Assembly: GCA_043425375.1 (NCBI GenBank)
Contig: JBHWQC010000153.1
Location: forward strand, 1 to 12,868
Direction of reading: 5' to 3'
Length of the DNA stretch: 12,868 nucleotides
Source of the DNA: Atopostipes sp043425375
GTDB lineage: Bacteria > Bacillota > Bacilli > Lactobacillales > Carnobacteriaceae_A
The position numbers were made by a program, and so were the translations under genes. The notes below the pieces were generated by a model. The model saw only the letters and a program-made list of their open reading frames with translations. It did not search any database and was not told the origin of the DNA. Positions 6,780 through 12,868 of this stretch are shown here, in pieces (the first letter of the stretch is position 1; each line of letters starts with the position of its first letter).

Positions 6780-8534
6780 AAAAGAACAAAAATTGTATGT
6801 ACGATTGGGCCAGCAAGTGAATCGGAAGAAACACTTGAACAATTAGTTGAAGCGGGGATGAATGTTGCTCGCCTAAACTTCTCGCATGGGGATCATGACG
6901 AACATTTAACACGAATTGAGCGAATTCGTAAAATTTCTGAAAAAACAGATCGACCAGTCGGAATTATGTTAGATACAAAAGGACCAGAAATTCGTACACA
7001 TAAGATGGCAGAAGAAGTTGTCAATATTAAAAAAGGCGACACGGTTCGTATTTCGATGACTGAAGTCGAAGGAACAGCTGAAAAATTCTCTGTTTCCTAT
7101 GATGGTTTAATTAATGACGTTGAAATTGGCATGCCGATTCTGTTAGATGACGGGCTAGTAGAGCTACAAGTTTCTGAAATTGACTCAGATAATCAAGAAA
7201 TCGTCACAAAAGCGATCAACTCTGGTCAACTCAAAAACAATAAAGGGGTCAACGTTCCAGGCGCTTCTCTTAACTTGCCAGGTTTAACAGACAAGGACCG
7301 TTCAGATATTGAATTCGGAATTAAAAATGGCATTAACTTTATTGCGGCATCTTTTGTTCGCCGTACAAGTGATGTGTTAGAAATTAAAGAAATTTTAGAA
7401 CAGCATGATGCTTTGCATGTTCAAATTATTCCAAAAATCGAAAACCAAGAAGGTGTCGATAACTTAGACGAAATTATTTCAGTTTCTGACGGCTTAATGG
7501 TTGCTCGAGGCGACTTAGGTGTAGAAATCCCTGTAGAAGAAGTACCGATCGTTCAAAAAGAAATGATTGAAAAATGTCGTCGTGCAGGAAAACCAGTTAT
7601 TACAGCTACTCAAATGTTAGACTCTATGCAATCGAACCCGCGTCCGACACGTGCGGAAGCGTCCGACGTAGCAAATGCTATTTTTGATGGAACAGATGCC
7701 ATCATGCTTTCTGGTGAAACGGCAGCTGGTGACTACCCAGTAGAAGCGGTTCAAACAATGAGCAACATTGCGATTCGAACAGAAGCGTCACTCATTAATC
7801 AAGATGCTTACTCACTGAAAGCATACGATCAAGGTGATACAACAGAAGCGATTGGTCAAGCCGTTGGACATACAGCGAAAAACTTAAACATCAATACGAT
7901 AGTCGCTGCGACGGAATCGGGACATACTGCACGTATGATTTCAAAATACCGACCAAAAGCGAATATTTTAGCTATGACCTTCTCAAAAGAAACAGCTCTG
8001 GCCTTAACGTTAAAATGGGGTGTTGTTCCTTTAGTGGCTACAAAACCAGAATCTACGGATGATATGTTTAACGTAGCGGCTAATTTCGTCGTTGAACACG
8101 AATTTGCCAAAGAAGGCGACTTAATCATTATCACTGCGGGCGTACCGGTTGGTGAGAGTGGTACAACGAACTTGATGAAGATTCAAATGATCGGTTCGAA
8201 ACTTGTTCAAGGTCAAGGAGTTGGAAGCGAAACAGTTGTCGGTCGAGCCGTTGTGGGCAAGACGGCAGAAGAAGCAGTCAACAATATGTCCGATGACGCC
8301 ATTTTAGTGGTAAAAACAACAGATAAAGATTATCTGCCAGCGATTGAAAAAGCAGCAGCCATTGTTGTTGAACAAGGCGGCTTAACTTCACATGCGGCAG
8401 TTGTAGGTATTGCTATGGGCGTACCGGTTGTTGTAGCAGCTGAAAAAGCGACAGAACTAATTAACCATGGTGAGTTAATTACGGTTGACAGTCGCCGTGG
8501 CATGATCTACCGTGGAGAAACAACAGTTATTTAA
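6777..8534 (+). CDS. pyk: Pyruvate kinase with C-terminal PEP-utilizer domain
   Basis: This 585-residue enzyme transfers phosphate from phosphoenolpyruvate to ADP, giving pyruvate and ATP. The N-terminal barrel begins with KIVCTIGPAS (5-14), then NVARLNFSHG (29-38) with R32, N34 and S36, and DTKGPEIR (66-73). A beta-barrel B domain lies at about 70-170. Catalytic K220 sits in IIPKIENQEG, metal-binding E222 and D246 follow (ARGDLG), and ITATQMLDSM is at 275-284. The effector domain spans about 350-470. The extra domain at about 480-585 resembles the phosphohistidine domain of PEP-using enzymes, with GGLTSHA at 534-540 (H539). This tail is typical of Bacillus-type kinases and accounts for the length over the usual 470 or so. 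It lies 42 bases after pfkA. Codon choice is more uniform than in neighbours such as dnaE, as expected for high expression. Confidence 0.97.
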   Translation: MKRTKIVCTIGPASESEETLEQLVEAGMNVARLNFSHGDHDEHLTRIERIRKISEKTDRPVGIMLDTKGPEIRTHKMAEEVVNIKKGDTVRISMTEVEGTAEKFSVSYDGLINDVEIGMPILLDDGLVELQVSEIDSDNQEIVTKAINSGQLKNNKGVNVPGASLNLPGLTDKDRSDIEFGIKNGINFIAASFVRRTSDVLEIKEILEQHDALHVQIIPKIENQEGVDNLDEIISVSDGLMVARGDLGVEIPVEEVPIVQKEMIEKCRRAGKPVITATQMLDSMQSNPRPTRAEASDVANAIFDGTDAIMLSGETAAGDYPVEAVQTMSNIAIRTEASLINQDAYSLKAYDQGDTTEAIGQAVGHTAKNLNINTIVAATESGHTARMISKYRPKANILAMTFSKETALALTLKWGVVPLVATKPESTDDMFNVAANFVVEHEFAKEGDLIIITAGVPVGESGTTNLMKIQMIGSKLVQGQGVGSETVVGRAVVGKTAEEAVNNMSDDAILVVKTTDKDYLPAIEKAAAIVVEQGGLTSHAAVVGIAMGVPVVVAAEKATELINHGELITVDSRRGMIYRGETTVI

Positions 8535-8556
8535 TTAAATATTCACAATTAACTTT

Positions 8557-8600
8557 AAAGGAGGACTTTGCATAAAGGTGTGCAGGGTCCTTTCTTTATT
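8557..8600 (+). terminator. Probable intrinsic terminator after pyk
   Basis: GGAGGACTTTGCA (8560-8572) pairs with TGCAGGGTCCTTT (8581-8593) around an eight-base loop, with four G-U pairs among 13. A T-rich but interrupted tail (CTTTATT) follows. It sits 22 bases after the pyk stop codon. The left arm contains AAAGGAGGA, a perfect-looking ribosome-binding site that the hairpin would hide. Confidence 0.6.
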
Positions 8601-8654
8601 CTAATCGGCTTGCTCGTTATAATTAAAAAGAGAACGTTTAAAATGGAGGCGTAA
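8568..8654 (+). CDS. Possible 28-codon small membrane-peptide frame
   Basis: A frame from TTG 8568 to TAA 8652 would encode 28 residues with the core FFILIGLLVIIKKR, which looks like one membrane span followed by positive charges. A perfect ribosome-binding-site-like AAAGGAGGA lies upstream, but only three bases from the TTG, which is too close. A later in-frame GTG at 8580 is too far from it. The frame runs over the pyk terminator arm and a TATAAT element, whose T-rich bases alone give F, I and L codons. Its stop codon lies between the cvfB ribosome-binding site and cvfB ATG. I regard chance as more likely than a gene. Confidence 0.15.
   Translation: MHKGVQGPFFILIGLLVIIKKRTFKMEA
8595..8649 (+). 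promoter_or_regulatory. Promoter and ribosome-binding site of the cvfB-like gene
   Basis: A perfect TATAAT at 8618-8623 has a weak TTTATT (8595-8600) 17 bases upstream. GGAGG at 8645-8649 stands nine bases before ATG 8659. Position after the pyk terminator supports an independent start of transcription. Confidence 0.5.
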
Positions 8655-8658
8655 CGAA

Positions 8659-9537
8659 ATGGAAAAAATACTAGGTACGATTGTTACTGCAATGATTATA
8701 GATAAAAATGAAAAAAATCTATTTGCTCAAAAAGACGGAACTACGTTTAAAGTTGTGGATGAAGCGCCAGAAGCTTATGAGGTTGGTGATATGATAAAGG
8801 GATTTGTTTATATCAATCAAAAAGATCAGCATGTTTTAATGACCGAAATTCCTTCGATTCACACAGAAACATATGGCTGGGGGGAAGTCGTAGCCGTTCA
8901 AAGAGAATTGGGCGTTTTTGTCGATGTCGGTTGGATGGATAAGGACTTGGTTGTTTCATTGGATGACTTGCCGGTGTTTAAACATCTATGGCCGCGTAAA
9001 GGAGACCGTTTGTATTTATCCGTGCGAGTGGATGAGAAAAACCGTTTATGGGGACAGCTCGCTTCGCCGGATGAATTTTTAGCTGTCTTTAAAGAAGGTA
9101 CCGAAGAGATGCATAATCAAGATACAGCGGGAACAATTATCAGTGCGTTAAAAGCAGGCAGTTATGTGTCTTTAGAAGACGGGCACATGGGCTTCATTCA
9201 TCCAAATGAACGAGATGAAGAGCCAAGATTAGGCCAAAGAGTTGAAGGAAGAATCGTTGGTGTAAGAGATGATGGTGTTTTGTATGTTTCTTTATTGCCA
9301 AGAGCGCATGAAGTGCTGGATGAAGATGCTTCTATGATTTATGAAGTGTTAAAACGTTCAGAAGATGGGCGTATTCCTTATCATGATAAAAGCGATCCGG
9401 ATGCGATTCGAACATATTTTGGAATCAGCAAAGGGCAATTCAAACGCGCAGTGGGCCGCTTGATGAAAGAAAATTTAGTGAAACAAGACAAAGAAGGGAC
9501 CTACCTTACACCTGAAAGAAAAGAACAAGAATTGTAA
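8659..9537 (+). CDS. cvfB: S1-domain RNA-binding protein, CvfB/YitL family
   Basis: This 292-residue cytosolic protein has the CvfB layout: three S1-type OB-folds and a C-terminal winged helix. An S1-like fold covers about 1-65. The second, about 70-135, includes YGWGEVVAV and GVFVDVGW. The third, about 155-212, includes GSYVSLEDGHMGFIHPNE. The winged helix, about 224-287, contains YFGISKGQFKRAVGRLMKE, a helix-turn-helix-like stretch. CvfB of S. aureus affects virulence-factor expression, and the family binds RNA. The exact RNA targets are not deducible here. B. subtilis YitL is the homologue. It has its own promoter region upstream, and xerD follows after 72 bases with a separate promoter. 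Length and domain order are complete. Confidence 0.9.
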   Translation: MEKILGTIVTAMIIDKNEKNLFAQKDGTTFKVVDEAPEAYEVGDMIKGFVYINQKDQHVLMTEIPSIHTETYGWGEVVAVQRELGVFVDVGWMDKDLVVSLDDLPVFKHLWPRKGDRLYLSVRVDEKNRLWGQLASPDEFLAVFKEGTEEMHNQDTAGTIISALKAGSYVSLEDGHMGFIHPNERDEEPRLGQRVEGRIVGVRDDGVLYVSLLPRAHEVLDEDASMIYEVLKRSEDGRIPYHDKSDPDAIRTYFGISKGQFKRAVGRLMKENLVKQDKEGTYLTPERKEQEL

Positions 9538-9560
9538 TCGAAATCAAATTCTTTTATACT
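9532..9560 (+). promoter_or_regulatory. Promoter of xerD
   Basis: TTGTAA (9532-9537) lies exactly 17 bases before TATACT (9555-9560). The -35 hexamer coincides with the last codon and stop codon of the cvfB gene. It would drive xerD and, with no terminator in between, deoB and punA. Confidence 0.55.
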
Positions 9561-9609
9561 AAATATGCTTGTTTACATCACAGGTTAAAAGTAAAGGATT
9601 GGAAATAGT

Positions 9610-10551
9610 GTGAGTAAAGAAAAAATAAATCGAGAGCCTTTCGAAGAGTATTTGGTTCATTTGAAAATAGAAAGAGATTTAGCCGATAACTCCATTACCA
9701 GCTATCGCCGGGACATTGAAAAGTATATACAGTATTTGGAAAGGGAACACCTCACTGACTGGCAGGCGATTGATCGCTACGATATTGTTTTGTTTTTGCA
9801 AAGGTTAAAAGAAAACGGTCAATCGAATAATTCCATTATTCGAATGACTTCCAGTCTGCGCCAGTTTCATCAGTATTTGCGGCAAGAAAGAATCACGGAC
9901 CAAGATCCGATGCAATATGTGGAAACGCCAAAGAAAGCCGAAGTCTTGCCAAAAGTCTTATCGCTGAAAGAAGTTGATCAACTGCTGCAGACACCGAATA
10001 CAGAGACACCGATTGGTCTGCGCGATCGCGCGCTCTTAGAAGTGATGTATGCGACGGGCTTACGAATCTCTGAGTTGGTACATTTGGAAATGTCCGAACT
10101 GCATCTGTCAATGGGTTTTATTCAAACTGTGGGCAAGGGAAACAAAGAGCGGATTTTACCAGTAGGCGGCGAGGCCGTGAATTGGTTGAATGAATATCTC
10201 TTGGACGGCCGTTCGATTTTTGAGCGGCGTGCTTTAGAAGAATCGCCTTATGTATTTTTAAATGCACGAGGCGGCGGACTATCCCGCCAAGGGGTTTGGA
10301 AAAATTTGAAAAAAACAGTCCAAGAAGCAGGAATTAAACAGAATGTATCCCCGCATATGCTGCGCCATTCATTTGCGACGCATCTACTAGAAAATGGGGC
10401 AGATTTACGGATTGTACAAGAGTTATTGGGGCATTCGGATATCTCAACTACGCAAATCTATACCCATATTACAAAAGCGCGCATGAAAGATATCTATGAT
10501 CAGTACCATCCGCGTGCCGTGATTGAAGAAACGGAAGAGATAGAAGAATAG
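9610..10551 (+). CDS. xerD: Site-specific tyrosine recombinase XerD
   Basis: This 313-residue recombinase acts with XerC at dif to resolve chromosome dimers during replication. A SAM-like core-binding domain spans about 8-95. The catalytic domain carries R152 (GLRISEL), K176 (GKGNKER), H249 and R252 (PHMLRHSFATH), H275 (LLGHSD) and nucleophile Y284 (TTQIYTH), so the set is complete. XerC, XerD and phage integrases share these residues. The choice of XerD rests on the following deoB and punA genes, the same order as in B. subtilis, and on the GHSDISTTQIYTH style. The GTG start has only a weak AAAGGA eleven bases upstream, suggesting low expression. The protein ends with an acidic tail (VIEETEEIEE) of about ten residues beyond the usual HPRA end. 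No att sites or transposition genes are nearby, so it is not a mobile-element integrase. Confidence 0.92.
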   Translation: MSKEKINREPFEEYLVHLKIERDLADNSITSYRRDIEKYIQYLEREHLTDWQAIDRYDIVLFLQRLKENGQSNNSIIRMTSSLRQFHQYLRQERITDQDPMQYVETPKKAEVLPKVLSLKEVDQLLQTPNTETPIGLRDRALLEVMYATGLRISELVHLEMSELHLSMGFIQTVGKGNKERILPVGGEAVNWLNEYLLDGRSIFERRALEESPYVFLNARGGGLSRQGVWKNLKKTVQEAGIKQNVSPHMLRHSFATHLLENGADLRIVQELLGHSDISTTQIYTHITKARMKDIYDQYHPRAVIEETEEIEE

Positions 10552-10592
10552 AAGATATAAAGGATTTTATAGATAAGAAAAGGTGGAATACT

Positions 10593-11759
10593 ATGTATAA
10601 AAGAGTACATCTAGTCGTATTAGATTCTGTCGGTATTGGAGAAGCGCCCGACGCTGCAGAATTTGGAGACGCGGGGGCAAATACCCTGGGAAATATTTCA
10701 AAAGTAGCAGGCTTATCTGTGCCGAATATGCAGGCGATGGGGCTTGGCAATATTGCGCCGATTCCAACGGTTGAGCCGGTAGAAGAACCGAGTGCGTATT
10801 ATACAAAACTGGAAGAAGAGTCGGTAGGCAAAGATACGATGACGGGGCATTGGGAAATTGCTGGACTACGCATCGATACCCCTTTTCGCGTGTTTCCAGA
10901 AGGCTTTCCAGAAGATTTAATCGAACAAATTGAGACTTACACGGGGCGAAAAGTAGTGGCCAATCGTCCGGCATCCGGTACGCAGATTATCGATGAGTGG
11001 GGCGAGCACCAGATGGAAACGGGCGATTTAATCGTTTATACCTCAGCCGATCCGGTGCTGCAAATTGCTGCCCATGAAGAGATTATTCCCTTGGAAGAAT
11101 TGTATGATATTTGCGAATATGTGCGTGATATTACTAAAGACGAACCGTATATGATTGGGCGGATTATTGCTCGACCATATGTGGGGGAACCTGGCAACTT
11201 TACGCGGACAAGTAATCGTCACGACTATGCGTTAGATCCATTCGAACAAACGATGTTGGATCATCTAAAAGAAGCCGATTATGATGTTTTGTCGGTCGGA
11301 AAAATTATCGATATCTTTAACGAGCAAGGAATTACAGAATCCGTTCGTTCTACCTCAAATATGGACGGTGTCGATAAACTGCTTGAAGTGATGCAAAAAG
11401 ACTTTACAGGTCTCAGCTTTACAAATCTGGTTGATTTTGATGCCGCCTATGGTCATCGCCGCAACCCAGAAGGTTACCGAGATGCGCTGGAAGAATTTGA
11501 TGCGCGAATTCCTGAAATAATAGAAAACTTGCAAGGAGAGGACTTACTAATTTTGACGGCCGATCACGGAAATGACCCAACTTTTGCTGGCACTGACCAT
11601 ACGAGAGAGTATGTGCCTTTGCTTGTTTACAGCAAAAAATTTCAAGGGGCCGGAGAAATTCGTCCAGGTTATTTTGCCGACATTGCCGCCACCATTTTAG
11701 ATAATTTTAAGTTGGAGCCAATGGAAAATGGGACAAGCTTTTTAGATGAATTACATTAA
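10593..11759 (+). CDS. deoB: Phosphopentomutase
   Basis: This 388-residue cytosolic enzyme interconverts (deoxy)ribose 1-phosphate and 5-phosphate. It belongs to the alkaline phosphatase superfamily. Metal-binding D11 is in VLDSVGIGEAPD (9-20). T84 in GKDTMTGHWE (79-88) corresponds to the phosphorylated threonine of the Bacillus cereus enzyme. D153 is in SADPVLQIAAHE. D283 and H288 are in DFDAAYGHRR (281-290), D324 and H325 in ADHGND (323-328), and H336 in GTDHTRE. The insert between about 98 and 220 is the substrate cap of the DeoB family. The ribosome-binding site AAAAGGTGG (10578-10586) is six bases from the ATG. It lies 41 bases after xerD without a terminator, and punA follows after 15 bases, so deoB and punA are coupled and act in sequence. 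Confidence 0.97.
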   Translation: MYKRVHLVVLDSVGIGEAPDAAEFGDAGANTLGNISKVAGLSVPNMQAMGLGNIAPIPTVEPVEEPSAYYTKLEEESVGKDTMTGHWEIAGLRIDTPFRVFPEGFPEDLIEQIETYTGRKVVANRPASGTQIIDEWGEHQMETGDLIVYTSADPVLQIAAHEEIIPLEELYDICEYVRDITKDEPYMIGRIIARPYVGEPGNFTRTSNRHDYALDPFEQTMLDHLKEADYDVLSVGKIIDIFNEQGITESVRSTSNMDGVDKLLEVMQKDFTGLSFTNLVDFDAAYGHRRNPEGYRDALEEFDARIPEIIENLQGEDLLILTADHGNDPTFAGTDHTREYVPLLVYSKKFQGAGEIRPGYFADIAATILDNFKLEPMENGTSFLDELH

Positions 11760-11761
11760 TT

Positions 11762-11766
11762 GGAGG
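11762..11766 (+). promoter_or_regulatory. Ribosome-binding site that decides the punA start
   Basis: GGAGG at 11762-11766 stands eight bases before ATG 11775. An in-frame TTG at 11760 would place this site inside the coding sequence, so the ATG is the start. The site begins three bases after the deoB stop codon, which suggests translational coupling. Confidence 0.85.
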
Positions 11767-11774
11767 ACATTCGA

Positions 11775-12599
11775 ATGACAGAAGAAACAATTTTTACACA
11801 AGCAAGATTAGCTGCAGATTATATTCAAAACCAAGGGGTGCAAGCAGTTGAAATCGGGTTGATTTTAGGTTCAGGCCTAGGAGAGTTAGCGGATGAAATC
11901 GAAGACCGAGTCGTTATCGCCTACGAAGAGATCCCGAATTTTCCTGTTTCTACCGTTGAGGGGCACGCAGGACAGCTTGTTTATGGTTCCTTAGGCGGGA
12001 AAAAAGTCTTGGCACTCCAAGGGCGATTCCACTTTTATGAAGGCTACTCAATGGGTGAAGTCACTTTTCCTGTGCGAGTAATGAGCATGCTGGGGGCCCA
12101 TTCGTTAATTGTGACAAATGCTGCTGGTGGAGTGAACGAAGACTTTGAACCAGGCGACTTGATGATGATTACTGACCACATTAACTTTACAGGAACGAGT
12201 CCATTAATTGGACCAAATGATGAAGCCTACGGGCCGCGTTTTCCTGATTTGTCTCAAGCCTATGATAGGGAATACCAAACGCTGATAGAAAAGTCGGCTG
12301 GTGAATTGGAGCTGCCGCTTAAACAAGGTGTCTACATGGGCTTTACAGGGCCAACATATGAAACCCCAGCCGAAGTGCGGATGACTCGAACCTTAGGCGG
12401 GGATGCAGTGGGGATGTCAACGGTTTCTGAAGTTATTGTTGCTCGTCATGCGGGGCTGCGAGTGGCAGGCATTAGCTGTATTACCAACTTAGCAGCTGGA
12501 ATGGGTGCGGAGTTAAATCATGAAGATGTTATTGAAGTATCGGCAAGAATTCGATCTTCCTTTAAAGAATTGATTGTCTCTCTGTTAGAAAAAATTTAA
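11775..12599 (+). CDS. punA: Purine nucleoside phosphorylase (trimeric, PunA type)
   Basis: This 274-residue enzyme cleaves inosine, guanosine and their deoxy forms with phosphate, giving base and (deoxy)ribose 1-phosphate. Phosphate-site motifs are LGSGLGELA (31-39), VEGHAG (61-66) with H64, and LQGRFHFYEG (81-90) with R84 and H86. TNAAGGVN is at 114-121. GPTYETPAE (192-200) holds E196, matching the purine-binding glutamate of human PNP, and CITN ends in N238, matching the asparagine that selects 6-oxopurines. M214 is in GMSTV. The length fits the low-molecular-mass trimeric class, not the hexameric DeoD class. DeoB, just upstream, uses the sugar phosphate released. The gene ends at an unusually long hairpin. 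Confidence 0.96.
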   Translation: MTEETIFTQARLAADYIQNQGVQAVEIGLILGSGLGELADEIEDRVVIAYEEIPNFPVSTVEGHAGQLVYGSLGGKKVLALQGRFHFYEGYSMGEVTFPVRVMSMLGAHSLIVTNAAGGVNEDFEPGDLMMITDHINFTGTSPLIGPNDEAYGPRFPDLSQAYDREYQTLIEKSAGELELPLKQGVYMGFTGPTYETPAEVRMTRTLGGDAVGMSTVSEVIVARHAGLRVAGISCITNLAAGMGAELNHEDVIEVSARIRSSFKELIVSLLEKI

Positions 12600-12607
12600 T
12601 TGAATGA

Positions 12608-12675
12608 AAAAGAAAAGGCAATTTATTATGCTTTCAGTTGTAAAGATTGAAACATGATAGATTGCATTTTTTCTT
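12608..12675 (+). terminator. Long nested hairpin ending in a T-run after punA
   Basis: GCAATTTATTATG (12618-12630) pairs with CATGATAGATTGC (12653-12665), 13 pairs of which two are G-U. The enclosed sequence forms a second stem, TTTCAGTT (12632-12639) with GATTGAAA (12645-12652), closed by a five-base loop. Flanking A and T runs extend the outer stem past one mismatch. The run TTTTTT at 12667-12672 makes it a plausible terminator, although much longer and more AT-rich than usual. Confidence 0.65.
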
Positions 12676-12755
12676 AAGGCTTCAGTTAAAATTGCATTCC
12701 GAGCCAAATCTTGTTACTGTGTACCAAACAATAAGAAGCATTATTTCTGACTGAT

Positions 12756-12783
12756 TTGTATTTAAAGAAATATGGTGTATAAT
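12756..12783 (+). promoter_or_regulatory. Promoter of the gene starting at 12820
   Basis: TTGTAT (12756-12761) is 16 bases from a perfect TATAAT (12778-12783). A weak ribosome-binding site, AAAGTGGG (12806-12812 area), precedes the ATG at 12820. The bases between the punA hairpin and this promoter (about 12676-12755) hold only a short direct repeat and no coding frame I can support. Confidence 0.55.
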
Positions 12784-12819
12784 AATCAGTTGTAACTTAA
12801 ATATAAAGTGGGTTTTAAT

Positions 12820-12868
12820 ATGAGAGACGCAGATAAAAACAATGGCTTTACATTTCAAGACACCATGC
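12820..12868 (+). CDS. Start of an unidentified gene (partial, runs off the window)
   Basis: An ATG at 12820 opens a frame of 16 codons, MRDADKNNGFTFQDTM, that continues past the window end. It lies 36 bases after a good -10 element and after the AAAGTGGG ribosome-binding-site-like stretch. The N-terminus is polar with no signal peptide in view. The family cannot be named from this fragment. Confidence 0.55.
   Translation, partial: MRDADKNNGFTFQDTM

Noticed and set aside
9610..10551. The tyrosine recombinase as an integrase marking an integrated element
   Set aside because: No flanking repeats, tRNA target, excisionase or cargo genes are visible, and the following deoB-punA pair matches the chromosomal xerD locus.
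10555..10575. AT-only inverted repeat TATAAA/TTTATA between xerD and deoB as a terminator
   Set aside because: The stem is only six A-T pairs and no T-run follows, so it would not stop transcription.
10591..10974. A 127-codon minus-strand frame opposite the start of deoB
   Set aside because: Cysteine-, leucine- and proline-rich shadow of a highly conserved gene, with no start signals.
11760..11774. TTG 11760 as the punA start
   Set aside because: The ribosome-binding site would lie inside the coding region; ATG 11775 is correctly spaced.
1..12868. CRISPR arrays, defence or toxin systems, insertion sequences, tRNA or rRNA genes
   Set aside because: I saw no regularly spaced repeats, transposase motifs, cloverleaf-like sequences or rRNA-like stretches; nearly all bases belong to core genes.

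Overview
The window is a compact, AT-rich, gene-dense stretch of chromosome from a low-GC Gram-positive bacterium (Firmicutes). Three blocks match Bacillus subtilis gene neighbourhoods as I recall them: a yitU/yitV/yitW-like group, dnaE next to pfkA and pyk, and xerD-deoB-punA. A Lactobacillales host (Enterococcaceae, Carnobacteriaceae or Aerococcaceae type) seems most likely from protein character, but sequence alone does not settle the genus. All complete genes are core metabolism or replication genes. I see no transposon, prophage, CRISPR array, defence gene, rRNA or tRNA.

Layout. Positions 1-45 hold the last 14 codons of an unidentified plus-strand gene, closed by a bidirectional terminator it shares with a minus-strand HAD phosphatase (119-934). 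That gene diverges from an alpha/beta hydrolase (1033-1815) across overlapping promoters. A DUF59/SufT-type Fe-S assembly factor (1888-2226) follows with its own extended -10 promoter and a strong terminator. The short, exonuclease-free replicative polymerase DnaE (2335-5679) comes next, then phosphofructokinase (5772-6734) and a long pyruvate kinase carrying the extra C-terminal PEP-utilizer domain (6777-8534), closed by a probable terminator. Then come the S1-domain RNA-binding protein CvfB/YitL (8659-9537), the tyrosine recombinase XerD (9610-10551), phosphopentomutase DeoB (10593-11759) and purine nucleoside phosphorylase PunA (11775-12599). An unusually long nested hairpin ends that unit. 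After about 220 bases with a second promoter, the first 16 codons of another gene begin at 12820 and run off the window.

How the genes fit together. PfkA and Pyk are the two classical control points of glycolysis. PunA releases (deoxy)ribose 1-phosphate from purine nucleosides and DeoB isomerises it to the 5-phosphate, so nucleoside sugar enters central carbon metabolism. XerD resolves chromosome dimers and DnaE extends primers, so two chromosome-maintenance genes sit among carbon-metabolism genes. The yitU/V/W-like group combines a phosphatase probably linked to riboflavin synthesis, an esterase of unknown substrate and an Fe-S maturation factor.

No new multi-gene system is visible. The points most worth checking are local: two changed effector-site positions in PfkA, loss of metal ligands in the DnaE PHP domain, an ATG-TAA start-stop between the pyk ribosome-binding site and its start codon, a possible 28-codon membrane-peptide frame over the pyk terminator, and the long hairpin after punA.
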